Origin: Sulfuricella denitrificans
GTDB taxonomy: Bacteria > Pseudomonadota > Gammaproteobacteria > Burkholderiales > Sulfuricellaceae
Reading direction: 5' to 3'
NCBI GenBank assembly: GCA_002632355.1
Contig: NSJJ01000011.1
Location: 1 to 64,000 of the forward strand
DNA length: 64,000 nucleotides
The translations under genes and the position numbers were made by a program. Each line of letters begins with the position of its first letter. The stretch's first letter is position 1. The notes under the pieces were generated by a model. It was not told the origin of the DNA, searched no databases, and saw nothing but the letters and a program-made list of their open reading frames with translations. This document shows positions 20,983 through 30,768 of the stretch, one piece after another.

Positions 20983-22509
20983 TCATTTCCAGAAAGGCCG
21001 GCAACGGTAAAATCTTTGCCACGCCGCATCCATGCTGGCCAGGTGCACGGTCACGCCGCGCGCGCACCAGCCGGAAACGATGCCGAGCGCGGCCTTGTCC
21101 GATGGCCCTGCCAGATGTTGCAGCAGGAGTTCGGTGGTGGCCGCATCGTTCAGCACGCCCAGTTCGTCCTGCAGCACTTCCAGCGCCTCGATATAACTGC
21201 GCGCAGCCTTACATGGAAACAGCGAGACAAAAAACTCCGTAGCGTAGCGGAGTTTCTTTACAGCAATGCGAACCTCATGCCGTTCTTTGGCCGGCATGGC
21301 CAGCAGCGCCGTTCCGTGCTGATGCACGGTTTTGTGACAGCCGCTCAGTACGTGCCGCGCCAGCTCAAGAACCGGGGCACCCAGCCGCTGCTGCTGTTCG
21401 TTGCTGACATGATCGTTCCAGCCATCCGCCATCAGCCAGGTGCCCAGACTGAGCAGCATGCGGTCGTAGCGGTGCGAACGCAATGCCATGTGCGCCTCGT
21501 CCCTGGCTGTCGCCTGGAACTTGCAAGCCTCCTGATACAGGGCTTTCAGTCCGGTGTCGGAGGAAAACTGTTTGAGAATGGGCGGCAGGGTCTGGGTGAC
21601 GAATACATCCCAGTTGCGCGCAGGACCCAGGGCATTGGCCAGCCACTTCAATTCGTCTGCGATGGCGGCATAACTGGCCTGAGGGATGACGGATTTGAAC
21701 TGGGGCAGCAGCGAGCGCAGGCGGCGCAGCGCGACGCGGATCTGGTGAATGTTTTCGGGATTGTCGCTGAGCAGTGCGCCTTCCTGGTTGGCAGTCCAGT
21801 GGCCGATGCAGTTCCAGGCAATGGTCTGGAATGCCTCTTTCACGCTCATTTCCCGCTGCAGTTCGAGCGCCGTGGCCTTGAGCACCGGGGAGGGCGCAGC
21901 CTGGCTCAGCCGGTAACCGCGATCCGCCTTGCTGACATTTTCCAGCCGCAGCGGAATGGCCTGCTGCAACTCCAGCGCCGCCTGAAACAGGCGCGCCGGA
22001 TTGCCCTGTTTCAGTTCGAGCTCGATTTCACATACCGGTGCCGACTTGTCACCACTCTTTACCTCGCCCTGGTCGAGCGCCAGTTCCACTGCGTCGCCGT
22101 TGTCCCAGTGCAGTTGCCATGTAGTGCGTTTGAATTCCGTGGTAAAAACCGCCTGCAGCCGGTCCCGCACCGCAGCGGACGAGAACAGCTTGAGCAGGGA
22201 GGGATCGGTGATCTTGGTGAGGTCGGGACGATCATGCACCACTTCGTCCTCCCACTCGCCACGCTGGTGCAGGCCCGCCCGCACTCCACCACCGCCTTTC
22301 ACCGTTTGCACCCAGCGCGCGCCGATGCGGCGCACGCGCAGGGCGACACGCTGCTGGCGCAGGTGCAAGTCAGGAGTGTCGAAGTAAATGCTGAGCAGCT
22401 TGCGCGAGCGCGCCTTGCCTGTGGCATGGGTTTTGAGCAGAGAGTGGCGACGCAGTGCGGGCATATCCGCCGGGTTGATGAGAAGCTTGAGTTCGATTTC
22501 GATCGCCAT
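20983..22509 (-). CDS. CYTH-CHAD protein (inorganic triphosphatase / polyphosphate-binding)
   Basis: The 508-aa protein has an N-terminal CYTH triphosphatase domain (E-X-E-X-K as EIELK, residues 4-8; about residues 1-200) and a C-terminal CHAD domain (about 220-500) with two His-rich helices, HQIRVALRRLRSLLPQF and HEVRIAVKKLRYATEFF. CHAD domains bind polyphosphate and localise to polyphosphate granules in other bacteria. I chose ATG 22509; the upstream extension has no family resemblance. It follows the ParA gene by 13 bp and ppk1 two genes upstream. Confidence 0.92.
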   Translation of the reverse strand: MAIEIELKLLINPADMPALRRHSLLKTHATGKARSRKLLSIYFDTPDLHLRQQRVALRVRRIGARWVQTVKGGGGVRAGLHQRGEWEDEVVHDRPDLTKITDPSLLKLFSSAAVRDRLQAVFTTEFKRTTWQLHWDNGDAVELALDQGEVKSGDKSAPVCEIELELKQGNPARLFQAALELQQAIPLRLENVSKADRGYRLSQAAPSPVLKATALELQREMSVKEAFQTIAWNCIGHWTANQEGALLSDNPENIHQIRVALRRLRSLLPQFKSVIPQASYAAIADELKWLANALGPARNWDVFVTQTLPPILKQFSSDTGLKALYQEACKFQATARDEAHMALRSHRYDRMLLSLGTWLMADGWNDHVSNEQQQRLGAPVLELARHVLSGCHKTVHQHGTALLAMPAKERHEVRIAVKKLRYATEFFVSLFPCKAARSYIEALEVLQDELGVLNDAATTELLLQHLAGPSDKAALGIVSGWCARGVTVHLASMDAAWQRFYRCRPFWK

Positions 22510-22522
22510 GAAGCCCTCTATG

Positions 22523-23134
22523 TCAGTGTGCGGAAATCCAGTCCAGAAGCGGCTGCCATTGTTCCACATCGCGAGCCGCGCGGGAGGGCGGCAAATCAAA
22601 CAGACTGAGACCCTCGTGGGCGCACTGGACATACAACTGCGCATCGCGCAGGTAAGTGAGCACGGGGAATTCCGCCGCCAGCAGGAACTCGGCCAGCTCT
22701 GCGGTTGAGCGGGTGCGCGGATCCACCCGCATGCCGACCATCGCAACCTGGCTTCTTTCCTTGCGCACCGCCTTTTCCTTGCGCAGCACGCGCAAGAAAT
22801 CGCCGGTGGCCAGCATATCGAATGCCGATGGCTGCACCGGCACGATCACCAGTTCCGCCAGCTTCACCGCTGCAGTCAGCTTGTCTCCATGCAGTCCGGC
22901 GGGAGAATCGATCACCATCCAGTCCGGCCTGAGCGCCTGCTTGTTTGCGTGATGACCATGAATGGTCGGCAACTGGGGCGGGCGGCGTTCGAGCCAGCCT
23001 GCGGCAGACTGCTGCCGGTCCAGGTCGGCCAGCACCACTTGCCGCCCCAGGCTGGCGAGATAGCCGGCCAGATGGGTTGCAAGAGTGGTTTTGCCGCTGC
23101 CGCCCTTGGGGTTGGCAACCAGGATAGATCTCAT
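22523..23134 (-). CDS. Orphan ParA/MinD-family ATPase
   Basis: The 203-aa protein is a short ParA-type P-loop ATPase with the deviant Walker A motif KGGSGKTT (residues 10-17), the Asp pair at DLD (37-39) and the switch segment MVIDSPAG. It lacks the DNA-binding helix-turn-helix of plasmid ParA, and no ParB is adjacent. Such orphan ParAs usually position a cargo along the nucleoid. Its start overlaps the ppk1 stop (ATGA) and the next gene encodes a polyphosphate-binding CHAD protein, so polyphosphate granules are the natural candidate cargo; this is inference. Confidence 0.88.
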   Translation of the reverse strand: MRSILVANPKGGSGKTTLATHLAGYLASLGRQVVLADLDRQQSAAGWLERRPPQLPTIHGHHANKQALRPDWMVIDSPAGLHGDKLTAAVKLAELVIVPVQPSAFDMLATGDFLRVLRKEKAVRKERSQVAMVGMRVDPRTRSTAELAEFLLAAEFPVLTYLRDAQLYVQCAHEGLSLFDLPPSRAARDVEQWQPLLDWISAH

Positions 23135-25212
23135 GTCAGCGGCGTAGCCATGACCGCAAGCAGGGTCTGCTGCGCCGATACCGGCCTGGCCCGGCGCGAG
23201 GCCTTGCGGGTATAGCTGCCATCCGAGTTCATTTCCCAGGTCTGAACATTGTCCTTGAGGTAAGGATCGAGACCTTCCCTGATCACGCGCTTTTTCAGGC
23301 GCGGATCAAGCACGGGGAATGCCACTTCGATGCGGCGGAACAGGTTGCGATTCATCCAGTCCGCGCTGGAGAGGTACACATCCTGCTCGCCGTTGTTGCG
23401 GAAGTAGAAAATCCGCGTGTGCTCCAGGAATCTCCCGATCACCGAACGCACGCGGATGTTTTCCGAAACGCCCGGCACGCCGGGCCGCAGGGCGCACACG
23501 CCACGGATGATAAGGTCGATCTTCACCCCGGCGCAGGAAGCTTCGTACAGCGCCTGGATGATTTCCGGTTCGAGCAGGGAATTCATCTTGGCGATGATCG
23601 CCGCCGGCTGACCCGCCTTGGCATGGCTGATCTCGGCGCGAATCGCCTTGAGCAGTTGTGGATGCATGGAGAAAGGCGACTGCCACAGATAGGTATGCTT
23701 GGTCGCCTTACCAAGGCCAGTGAGCTGGGCAAAAACGTCCGAGGCGTCGCTGCAGATGTCCGCATTGCAGGTAAACAGGCCGAAATCGGTATAGAGCTTG
23801 GCAGTGCGGGGATGGTAATTGCCCGTTCCGAGATGCACATAACGCCGCAGCCCGTTTTCTTCGCGTCGCACCACCAGCAGCATCTTGGCATGGGTCTTGT
23901 AGCCCACCACGCCATACACCACATGGGCGCCCGCCTCTTCCAGGCGCGCCGCCCAGTTGATATTGGCCTCTTCATCGAAACGCGCCATCAGCTCGACCAC
24001 CACCGTCACTTCCTTGCCATTGGTCGCCGCCCTGATGAGCGCATCCATCAGCACCGACTCGGTACCGGTGCGATAAACCGTCTGCTTGATGGCCAGCACA
24101 TTGGGGTCGTCTGCCGCCTGCCGCAGGAAATCAACCACCGGATTGAAAGACTGGAATGGCTGGTGCAACAGCACATCCCCATTGCGGATCGTCTGGAACA
24201 TGTCTGGCTGCTTCTCGTCCATGCAGCCTGCAGGAAACCCCGGGATAAACAACGGGTACTTCAGGTCAGGCCGGTCCACCCGGTCCGGGATCTGGAACAG
24301 ACGCACCAGATTGACCAGACCGTTGACCTGGTACAGATCATCCTGCTCCAGATTGAACTGCTTGAGGAGGAATTCCGCCATTTCCGGCGAACAGTTGTCC
24401 GCCACCTCGAGCCGTACTGCATTGCCATAATGACGGTGCGAAAGTTCGCCCTGCAGCGCCTGGCGCAGATTGGTGACCTCTTCCTCATCCACGAAAAGGT
24501 TGGAGTTGCGCGTGACGCGGAACTGGTAGCAGCCCTTGACGTGCATGCCGGTAAAAAGCTCGCCAACATGGGTGTGCAGGATGGAGGAGAGGAAAACAAA
24601 CCCGTATTCGTGCCCGGCAATATCCTTGGGCAACTGGATCACGCGTGGCAATACGCGCGGCGCCTGAACGATAGCCGCGCCGGAATTGCGCCCGAAGGCA
24701 TCCTTGCCTTCCAGTTCCACGGCAAAATTCAGACTCTTGTTCACCACCCGCGGGAAAGGGTGGGCCGGGTCCAGGCCGATCGGCGTCAGCACCGGCATCA
24801 CTTCACGAAAAAAATAAGCCCGTATCCACTCGCTCTGCTCCGGGTTCCAGTGGGTACGGCGCAAAAAGCGAATATCCTGGCGCGCCATGGCGGGCAGGAT
24901 CACTTCGTTCAGCAGCTTGTACTGCTCCTCGACCAGAACATGCGCTTCACGGCTCACCTGATCGAACACCTGGCGCGGTGACATTTTCTCCGGTCCGGTC
25001 ACAACGCTCTTGTACTTGATCTGCTCCTTGAGACCGGCCACGCGGATCTCGAAAAACTCATCCATATTGCTGCTGACGATGCAAAGGAACTTCAGCCGCT
25101 CCAGCAGCGGGTTGGAGTCATCCGCCGCCTGCTCCAGCACGCGCCGGTTGAATGCGAGCTGGGACAGTTCGCGGTTGATGAAGTATTCCGGTGCGTTGAA
25201 GCTGGATGTCAT
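23131..25212 (-). CDS. ppk: Polyphosphate kinase 1
   Basis: PPK1 reversibly builds inorganic polyphosphate from ATP through a phosphohistidine. The 693-aa protein has the usual length and the signatures YFINRELSQLAFNRRVLEQA (N domain), HLGTGNYHPRTAKLYTDFGL and EHTRIFYF (C domains with the two catalytic histidines). It is the first gene of a three-gene operon with parA (4-bp overlap) and CYTH-CHAD. Confidence 0.96.
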   Translation of the reverse strand: MTSSFNAPEYFINRELSQLAFNRRVLEQAADDSNPLLERLKFLCIVSSNMDEFFEIRVAGLKEQIKYKSVVTGPEKMSPRQVFDQVSREAHVLVEEQYKLLNEVILPAMARQDIRFLRRTHWNPEQSEWIRAYFFREVMPVLTPIGLDPAHPFPRVVNKSLNFAVELEGKDAFGRNSGAAIVQAPRVLPRVIQLPKDIAGHEYGFVFLSSILHTHVGELFTGMHVKGCYQFRVTRNSNLFVDEEEVTNLRQALQGELSHRHYGNAVRLEVADNCSPEMAEFLLKQFNLEQDDLYQVNGLVNLVRLFQIPDRVDRPDLKYPLFIPGFPAGCMDEKQPDMFQTIRNGDVLLHQPFQSFNPVVDFLRQAADDPNVLAIKQTVYRTGTESVLMDALIRAATNGKEVTVVVELMARFDEEANINWAARLEEAGAHVVYGVVGYKTHAKMLLVVRREENGLRRYVHLGTGNYHPRTAKLYTDFGLFTCNADICSDASDVFAQLTGLGKATKHTYLWQSPFSMHPQLLKAIRAEISHAKAGQPAAIIAKMNSLLEPEIIQALYEASCAGVKIDLIIRGVCALRPGVPGVSENIRVRSVIGRFLEHTRIFYFRNNGEQDVYLSSADWMNRNLFRRIEVAFPVLDPRLKKRVIREGLDPYLKDNVQTWEMNSDGSYTRKASRRARPVSAQQTLLAVMATPLT

Positions 25213-25236
25213 GTGGCCTCGCGTGGATGGTAATAA

Positions 25237-25509
25237 TTACTTGCCGGGGGGGACGTAACCCTGCGCCTTGTCGGCACCGGCGCCGAAAAAATGCGCCTCG
25301 GTCTGTTCGGCCAGATATTTGCGCGCCTTGGGATCGGCCAGATTGAGCCGATTTTCGTTCACCAGCATGGTCTGCTGCTTGACCCAGGAAGCCCAGGCTT
25401 CCTTGGAAACATTTTCAAACAGACGCTTGCCCAGATCACCGGGGTAGGGAGGAAAATCCAGGCCATCTGCCTCGCGGCCCAGCTTGATGCATTTAACCGT
25501 TCTAGCCAT
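25237..25509 (-). CDS. yggX: Fe(II) trafficking / oxidative damage protection protein YggX
   Basis: The 90-aa protein matches YggX, which protects iron-sulfur clusters from oxidation. Its conserved N-terminus has the single Cys in TVKCIKLG, followed by [14 protein letters not shown] and [17 protein letters not shown]. The size is standard. It lies 24 bp upstream of ppk1 on the same strand and could share its transcript. Confidence 0.95.
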   Translation of the reverse strand: MARTVKCIKLGREADGLDFPPYPGDLGKRLFENVSKEAWASWVKQQTMLVNENRLNLADPKARKYLAEQTEAHFFGAGADKAQGYVPPGK

Positions 25510-25622
25510 TCTTATGCTCCTTGTTTAATTCAACTCTTGATAATAGCGAAAAAGCCCAGTGCAAACTACCGCGCAAGGCCACAATCCCTAAAATTCAGGC
25601 CGGATATGCGATAATTCAAGCC

Positions 25623-26489
25623 ATGCAATGGTTTTTCAGACAATTTGCGCGCCTGCCGCTGTCATGGCTGCATGCGCTTGGCATCGCCACTGGCTGGCTG
25701 GTGTACTGGACATCCCCTGGCTACGCCGCGCGCATGCGCGAAAACATCTTTCGCAGCGGCCTGTGCGCCTCGCCAGACGCCTGCCGGCCGTTACTCCATC
25801 AGGCCATCGCAGAAGCAGGCAAAAGCGTACTTGAACTGCCCGCAGTATGGCTTCGCCCCTATGAAGATGTCTTGAAACTGGTGCGCAAGGTCGAAGGCTG
25901 GGACACGGTGGAAGAGTTGGCACGCGATGGCCGCGGTATCCTCTTCCTCACGCCGCACCTCGGCTGCTTCGAGATTTCCAGCCTGTTTATCGCCCGCCAC
26001 ATGCCGATCACCATTCTCTACCGCCCGCCCAAATTGCGCTGGACCGAGCCGCCCATGCTGGCCGGGCGCGGACGCGGCCAGGTGAGCATGGCACCCACCG
26101 ATCTAAAAGGCGTCAAGGCGCTGCTCAAAGCGCTCAAGCATGGGCAATCCGCCGGCATCCTGCCTGACCAGGTACCGGGAAAGGGTGAGGGCATATGGGC
26201 GGATTTTTTCGGCCGCCCAGCCTATACCATGACCCTGGTGCAGCGCCTGCAGCACGCCACCGGTGCCGCAATCGTGCTGGTTTTCGCAGAGCGCCTGCCT
26301 GGAGGCCAGGGCTACGACCTGTGGTTCGAGACGCAGTCCGAAGCATTGCCCCAGGATGCCACCGAGGCCGCGCGCGGTCTCAACGCAGCAGTCGAAAACC
26401 TGGCGCGGCGCAACCCGGCGCAGTACCTGTGGAGCTACAACCGCTACAAGGCGCCCAGGGGATCCAGAGAAGAAGCGGAGAAACAGTGA
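25623..26489 (+). CDS. LpxL/HtrB-family lipid A acyltransferase (first copy)
   Basis: This 288-aa inner-membrane acyltransferase adds a secondary acyl chain to lipid A. It has a hydrophobic N-terminal anchor and the catalytic HX4E motif HLGCFE, followed by YRPPKLRW and LPDQVPGKGEG. I chose ATG 25623 because the longer frame from 25521 has an N-terminus unlike the family. The next gene is a paralogue overlapping by 4 bp (GTGA). Confidence 0.92.
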   Translation: MQWFFRQFARLPLSWLHALGIATGWLVYWTSPGYAARMRENIFRSGLCASPDACRPLLHQAIAEAGKSVLELPAVWLRPYEDVLKLVRKVEGWDTVEELARDGRGILFLTPHLGCFEISSLFIARHMPITILYRPPKLRWTEPPMLAGRGRGQVSMAPTDLKGVKALLKALKHGQSAGILPDQVPGKGEGIWADFFGRPAYTMTLVQRLQHATGAAIVLVFAERLPGGQGYDLWFETQSEALPQDATEAARGLNAAVENLARRNPAQYLWSYNRYKAPRGSREEAEKQ

Positions 26490-27358
26490 TCCGCGTCGCC
26501 ATTTTCATCTTCTGGCTGCTGCACTTCCTGCCCCTGCCTCTGCTGGCTGCAATCGGCAAGGGGATGGGCATGCTGCTCTACTGGCTGGGACGCGAACGCC
26601 GCAGAATCGCGCGTATCAACCTGCGCCTGTGTTTTCCCGGAATGCCGGATAAGCAACGTGAAGCGCTGGTGCGTTTCCACTTCCGCGCCTTCGGCCAGAG
26701 CCTGCTCGACCGCGGCATCCTGTGGTGGTCATCGGAGCAGCGCTTGCGGCGTCTGGTCAGAATCGAAGGGCTGGAGCACTGGCAGGCCGTACAGGACAAA
26801 CCGGTGATCTGGCTTGCCCCCCATTTCGTCGGTCTCGACATGGGCGGTGTTCGCCTGACCGCCGATCACCCTCTGGTTTCCATGTATAGCCGGCAAAAAA
26901 GCCCGGCGATTGACAGGCTTTTGCTGCATGCGCGGACCCGTTTCAATCCCTGCATCATGGTGTCGCGTCAGGAAGGTCTGAAGCCGGTCATCAAATCAAT
27001 GAAACAAGGCCTGCCCTTCTACTACCTGCCGGACATGGACTTCGGCGCGCGCGATGCGGAATTCGTCCCTTTTTTCGGCGTTCCCGCCGCCACTGTCAGC
27101 GCCTTGCCGCGCCTTGCCAGACTCACCGGCGCATCCGTCCTGCCAGTGGTGACGCAGCAGCTACCCGGCGGCAAGGGCTATGTCGCGCGCTTCTATCCTG
27201 CCTGGGAAAATTACCCGAGCGGCGACAGTTTCGCCGACACACGTCGCATGAATCAGTTCATCGAAGAACGGGTCCGGGAAATGCCCGAGCAGTACTTCTG
27301 GCTGCACAAGCGCTTCAAGACCCGGCCACCAGGGGAAAAGAAAGTCTACGGCGGCTAA
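26486..27358 (+). CDS. LpxL/HtrB-family lipid A acyltransferase (second copy)
   Basis: The second acyltransferase (290 aa) starts at a GTG that overlaps the first copy's stop. It has the N-terminal membrane helix (FIFWLLHFLPLPLLAAIG), the catalytic HX4D motif HFVGLD and YLPDMDFGARDAEF. The two tandem enzymes probably add different acyl chains to make hexa-acyl lipid A. Its 3' end overlaps the convergent orphan gene by 4 bp. Confidence 0.92.
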   Translation: MIRVAIFIFWLLHFLPLPLLAAIGKGMGMLLYWLGRERRRIARINLRLCFPGMPDKQREALVRFHFRAFGQSLLDRGILWWSSEQRLRRLVRIEGLEHWQAVQDKPVIWLAPHFVGLDMGGVRLTADHPLVSMYSRQKSPAIDRLLLHARTRFNPCIMVSRQEGLKPVIKSMKQGLPFYYLPDMDFGARDAEFVPFFGVPAATVSALPRLARLTGASVLPVVTQQLPGGKGYVARFYPAWENYPSGDSFADTRRMNQFIEERVREMPEQYFWLHKRFKTRPPGEKKVYGG

Positions 27359-27864
27359 GGTTTGGCGTCTGGCGAGGCCGCCATGAACGGCGGCCTAAGC
27401 CTGTAATGAAGTTGAGGGGGATGCATCGGGCATGCTACGCAAATCGCACTGTCGTCCATTTTGTCAGATGCACATTGTCCGAGCATACCTTCATATTCAG
27501 CGCCGAACTCTTCAACAAACCGTGCTGAGTGCTTATACAAATACACTTTGATTTTGGATTGAAGGCATTGAGTGGAAGATGCATCATTGTCACGAACATA
27601 CCAATCCCAAATAAATTCATCGGGCAGTACTGAACTGGTTTTCCTCATGCTTTCCGTATAGCCCAGAACGCGGTAAAACTCGTCAAAATCAGCTACACGA
27701 TGATAGATGAAACCATCTGCCACAATGCACCCAAAATTCTTTTTCGATGAGCTCGAAAGATTATAGGAAAAATGTGGCCCAGCTTTTGAAGTGTTCATAT
27801 TCATGAAGTTAACTTCGTCGAGAATCCTTAATATGACTTTACACCCATTCAAAACTTCTGACAT
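27355..27864 (-). CDS. Orphan hypothetical protein, lower GC than neighbours
   Basis: I do not recognise this 169-aa protein. It is soluble, with aromatic-rich segments (DEFIWDWYVRDNDASS, FIYHRVADFDEFYRVLGY) and several Cys near the C-terminus (AICVACP). The start at 27864 has AGGGA 8 nt upstream. The base composition is visibly more AT-rich than the flanks and the gene is a single insertion between operons, which suggests acquisition by transfer. The last ~20 codons (HYRLRPPFMAASPDAKP) look like GC-rich flank read-through. Confidence 0.65.
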   Translation of the reverse strand: MSEVLNGCKVILRILDEVNFMNMNTSKAGPHFSYNLSSSSKKNFGCIVADGFIYHRVADFDEFYRVLGYTESMRKTSSVLPDEFIWDWYVRDNDASSTQCLQSKIKVYLYKHSARFVEEFGAEYEGMLGQCASDKMDDSAICVACPMHPPQLHYRLRPPFMAASPDAKP

Positions 27865-28147
27865 CGGGGATTCCCTGAGCTTCAAATCAGGGGCTTCCTT
27901 TTATTAATCGCTACCGCGAAATCCGGACCGTCATTCAGGACGCAAAATAAAGCACCCGCTCTTTCACATCTGGTTTTTCCCTGATGCCCATAAATTAGGC
28001 GCCTTCCTCCGCACTCTGTTATGATGCTGGCCTGCGGCAATTGTCTCCAGTCCTCGCGCCGCGGCCCTTCCGGCTCATCAAACCCCCTATTCGTCCCAAG
28101 ACTGGCGCCTACCTTGGCGACTGGCCGAAATAACTTTCAGGAATCCC

Positions 28148-29485
28148 ATGTCTTTTTCTTCTCTCGGCCTGTCCGATGAAATCGTCCGTGCCGTGACCGA
28201 GCACGGTTACACTGTCCCCACCCCGATCCAGTTGCAGGCGATTCCCGCCGTGCTCTCGGGCGGCGACCTGCTGGCCGGAGCACAGACCGGCACCGGCAAA
28301 ACCGCCGGCTTTACCCTGCCGATCCTGCAACGCCTTTCGCAGGCGGCTACAAAGAACCCTTCCGGTGGCCACGCCCCCGGTCATTATCCGATCCGGGCGC
28401 TGATGCTCACTCCGACGCGCGAACTTGCCGCGCAGGTTGAGGAAAGCGTGCGCACCTATGGCAAGTACACCAAGCTCAAGTCCATGGTGATGTTCGGCGG
28501 TGTCAACATCAACCCGCAAATCCAGCGCCTGAGAAGCCGCGTCGACATTCTGGTCGCCACGCCGGGCCGCCTGCTCGACCACGTGCAACAAAAGACCGTG
28601 GATCTGTCACACGTCGAGATCCTGGTGCTGGACGAGGCCGACCGCATGCTGGACATGGGCTTCATCCGCGACATCAAGCGTGTGCTCGCCCTGTTGCCCA
28701 GGCACCGCCAGAACCTGCTGTTCTCCGCCACTTTCTCCGACGAAATCAAGACGCTGGCCGATGGCCTGCTCGACAAACCCGCACTGATCGAAGTCGCGCG
28801 CCGCAATGCCACGGCCGAAACCGTGGCGCAGAAAGTCTACAAGGTGGACCGCGAAAGAAAACGCGAACTGCTCGCCCACCTGATCAAGGAACACAACTGG
28901 CATCAGGTGCTGGTCTTCACCCGCACCAAGCACGGCGCCAACAAGCTCTCTGAGCAACTAACCAAGGAAGGCATCCCGGCGCTCGCCATTCACGGCAACA
29001 AGAGCCAGGCAGCGCGCACCCGTGCCCTGTCAGAATTCAAGACCGGCAAGCTGCAGGTGCTGGTGGCGACCGACATCGCCGCGCGCGGCATTGACATTAG
29101 CGAACTGCCGCACGTAGTCAACTTCGAGCTGCCCAACGTGGCGGAAGACTATGTTCACCGTATCGGTCGAACCGGCCGGGCGGGGTCGGAAGGCGAGGCG
29201 GTTTCGCTGGTGTGCATCGACGAAAAGAAACTGCTGGAAGGCATCGAGCGCCTGATCAAGCGCGAGATCCCCGAAGTCATGTTGCCGGGCTTCGAGCCTG
29301 ATCCGTCGATCAAGGCCGAGCCGATCCCTAATGGTCAGAACAGAGGCGGACAACAACGCTCCGGCGGACGCGGCCAGCCATCCGGCAATCGCTCGGGCAC
29401 CCCCTCAGCACCCAGGCCCAGAGGTCCGGCTGGAAGCGGTGCGGGCAAGCCGCCTCTGCATCGCTCCGGCGGTCGCGGCCGCTGA
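28148..29485 (+). CDS. rhlE: DEAD-box RNA helicase RhlE-like
   Basis: The 445-aa protein has all DEAD-box motifs in order: Q motif (TPIQLQAIP), [27 protein letters not shown] ([13 protein letters not shown]), SAT (LFSATFS), and the C-domain [10 protein letters not shown] and HRIGRTGR. A basic, Gly/Arg-rich tail follows about residue 390. RhlE helps ribosome assembly and RNA turnover. It has a 5' region of over 100 nt after a TATGAT hexamer near 28019, where cold-responsive control could act. Confidence 0.94.
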   Translation: MSFSSLGLSDEIVRAVTEHGYTVPTPIQLQAIPAVLSGGDLLAGAQTGTGKTAGFTLPILQRLSQAATKNPSGGHAPGHYPIRALMLTPTRELAAQVEESVRTYGKYTKLKSMVMFGGVNINPQIQRLRSRVDILVATPGRLLDHVQQKTVDLSHVEILVLDEADRMLDMGFIRDIKRVLALLPRHRQNLLFSATFSDEIKTLADGLLDKPALIEVARRNATAETVAQKVYKVDRERKRELLAHLIKEHNWHQVLVFTRTKHGANKLSEQLTKEGIPALAIHGNKSQAARTRALSEFKTGKLQVLVATDIAARGIDISELPHVVNFELPNVAEDYVHRIGRTGRAGSEGEAVSLVCIDEKKLLEGIERLIKREIPEVMLPGFEPDPSIKAEPIPNGQNRGGQQRSGGRGQPSGNRSGTPSAPRPRGPAGSGAGKPPLHRSGGRGR

Positions 29486-29490
29486 TCGCA

Positions 29491-29507
29491 CAGTCCAAAA
29501 AGGACTG
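29491..29507. terminator. Short hairpin between convergent rhlE and yceH
   Basis: CAGTCC and GGACTG form a 6-bp stem around an AAAAA loop in the 26-bp gap between two convergent genes. No T tract follows, so it is at best a weak bidirectional terminator. Confidence 0.35.
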
Positions 29508-29511
29508 ACTG

Positions 29512-30183
29512 CTAGACGGACACGCCCAGCTCCGCGCACAGCCTGGCCACCAGTGACCTCAACTCGCTGACTTCTCCTTCGAGCCTGGCCACATTGGCTT
29601 TGAGTGCGGCAATTTCGCCCAGCGAAATATCGCCGGAAGATGTGGGCGCAACGGCATGCGAGGGCTCGTCAATGACGGGCTTGCCACTTAGCAGATGCGC
29701 CCAGCGGTTTTCGCGCGCGCCGGGTTGACGCGGCAATTCGGCCACCAGTGCGCCGGTTGAGCGTTCTGCCAGCTCATGCAGAAACGCCTCGACTGCCGAG
29801 ATATCGGAGAATTTATGCAGCCGTTCGCTATTGAGGCGCAGCTCGCCCGCCGTCTGCGGACCGCGCAGCATCAGCGTAACCAGCAGGGCCACCGATTGCG
29901 ACGGCACGAGCAACACCCGTTCGAGATTGTGAGCGTAACGCTGCACCCGCCCTCCGCTCGACTCCACCACCAGTGTCAGCGCCCTGAGACTATCGATCGC
30001 CGTCAGCACATCCGCCTCGCTCGCCTCGATCACCGGGTCGCGGCTGGTTTTCTGGTTGCAACCGGCGGCCAGGGAATTGAGCGTCAGGGGGTAGGTATCG
30101 GGAACGGTGTGCTGCTTCTCGGCAAGCACGCCAAGCACACGGGTTTCGAGCAGGGAAAGGACAGGCAGGGGAGAACCGGACAT
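29512..30183 (-). CDS. yceH: YceH family protein (DUF480)
   Basis: The 223-aa protein is a DUF480/YceH family member with two winged-helix domains (LSLLETRVLGVLAEKQ; LMLRGPQTAGELRLNSERL) and a C-terminal coiled coil (EIAALKANVARLEGEVSEL). The family is widely conserved but its function is not established; DNA binding is inferred from the fold. Confidence 0.92.
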   Translation of the reverse strand: MSGSPLPVLSLLETRVLGVLAEKQHTVPDTYPLTLNSLAAGCNQKTSRDPVIEASEADVLTAIDSLRALTLVVESSGGRVQRYAHNLERVLLVPSQSVALLVTLMLRGPQTAGELRLNSERLHKFSDISAVEAFLHELAERSTGALVAELPRQPGARENRWAHLLSGKPVIDEPSHAVAPTSSGDISLGEIAALKANVARLEGEVSELRSLVARLCAELGVSV

Positions 30184-30354
30184 AATTTTGGCCTTGCAAA
30201 AATACCATTATAGCGCCCGGATTCCGGGCCTCATGATCTGTTCGGCGCTGCTCTCGTCTCGACGATGTCGCCGTGCTGTGGCAGACTGTGCAACACGCTG
30301 CGAAATCCAATCATGGCTCAGTGCTGGTTGGGGGAACCTGCTCCAGGAAAATGA

Positions 30355-30768
30355 ATGTTTGCCAATCCCGCTTCCGATGAAATACATGCCCTGCTGAAAA
30401 AAACCCGTACTATCGCGGTGGTGGGCCTGTCGCCCCAGCCGGCACGGCCCAGCTATTTCGTGGCGCGAGCGATGCAGGGCTTTGGCTACCGCATCATTCC
30501 GGTGCGCCCGGCAGTGCGCGAGGTGCTGGGAGAAAAAGCCTACACCACCCTCGCCGATGTACCCGAAAAAATCGACCTGGTTGACGTGTTCCGGGCGACA
30601 GAGCATGTGGACGCCATCGTGGATGAATGCCTGCGCCTGAATATCTCCGCCATCTGGATACAGGAAGGCATCGTCAATGAGGCTGCCGCTCAGAAAGCCC
30701 GCAGTGCCGGCATGAGCGTGGTGATGGATCGCTGCATTTACAAAGATTACGTGGCGCTGTTCGCATGA
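30355..30768 (+). CDS. yccU: CoA-binding domain protein (YccU-like)
   Basis: This 137-aa protein is a single CoA-binding Rossmann domain with [19 protein letters not shown] and [20 protein letters not shown]. Such proteins bind CoA or succinyl-CoA, but no enzyme activity is established. It overlaps dapF by 4 bp (ATGA), beginning the conserved yccU-dapF-DUF484-xerC unit. Confidence 0.9.
   Translation: MFANPASDEIHALLKKTRTIAVVGLSPQPARPSYFVARAMQGFGYRIIPVRPAVREVLGEKAYTTLADVPEKIDLVDVFRATEHVDAIVDECLRLNISAIWIQEGIVNEAAAQKARSAGMSVVMDRCIYKDYVALFA

Noticed and set aside
21016-22608. Long open frame opposite the CYTH-CHAD gene
   Set aside because: It is antisense to a well-supported gene, with no motif or ribosome site.
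23419-24981. Long open frame opposite ppk1
   Set aside because: It is antisense to a clear 693-aa PPK1 and its product has no recognisable domain; GC-rich genes often leave long shadow frames.
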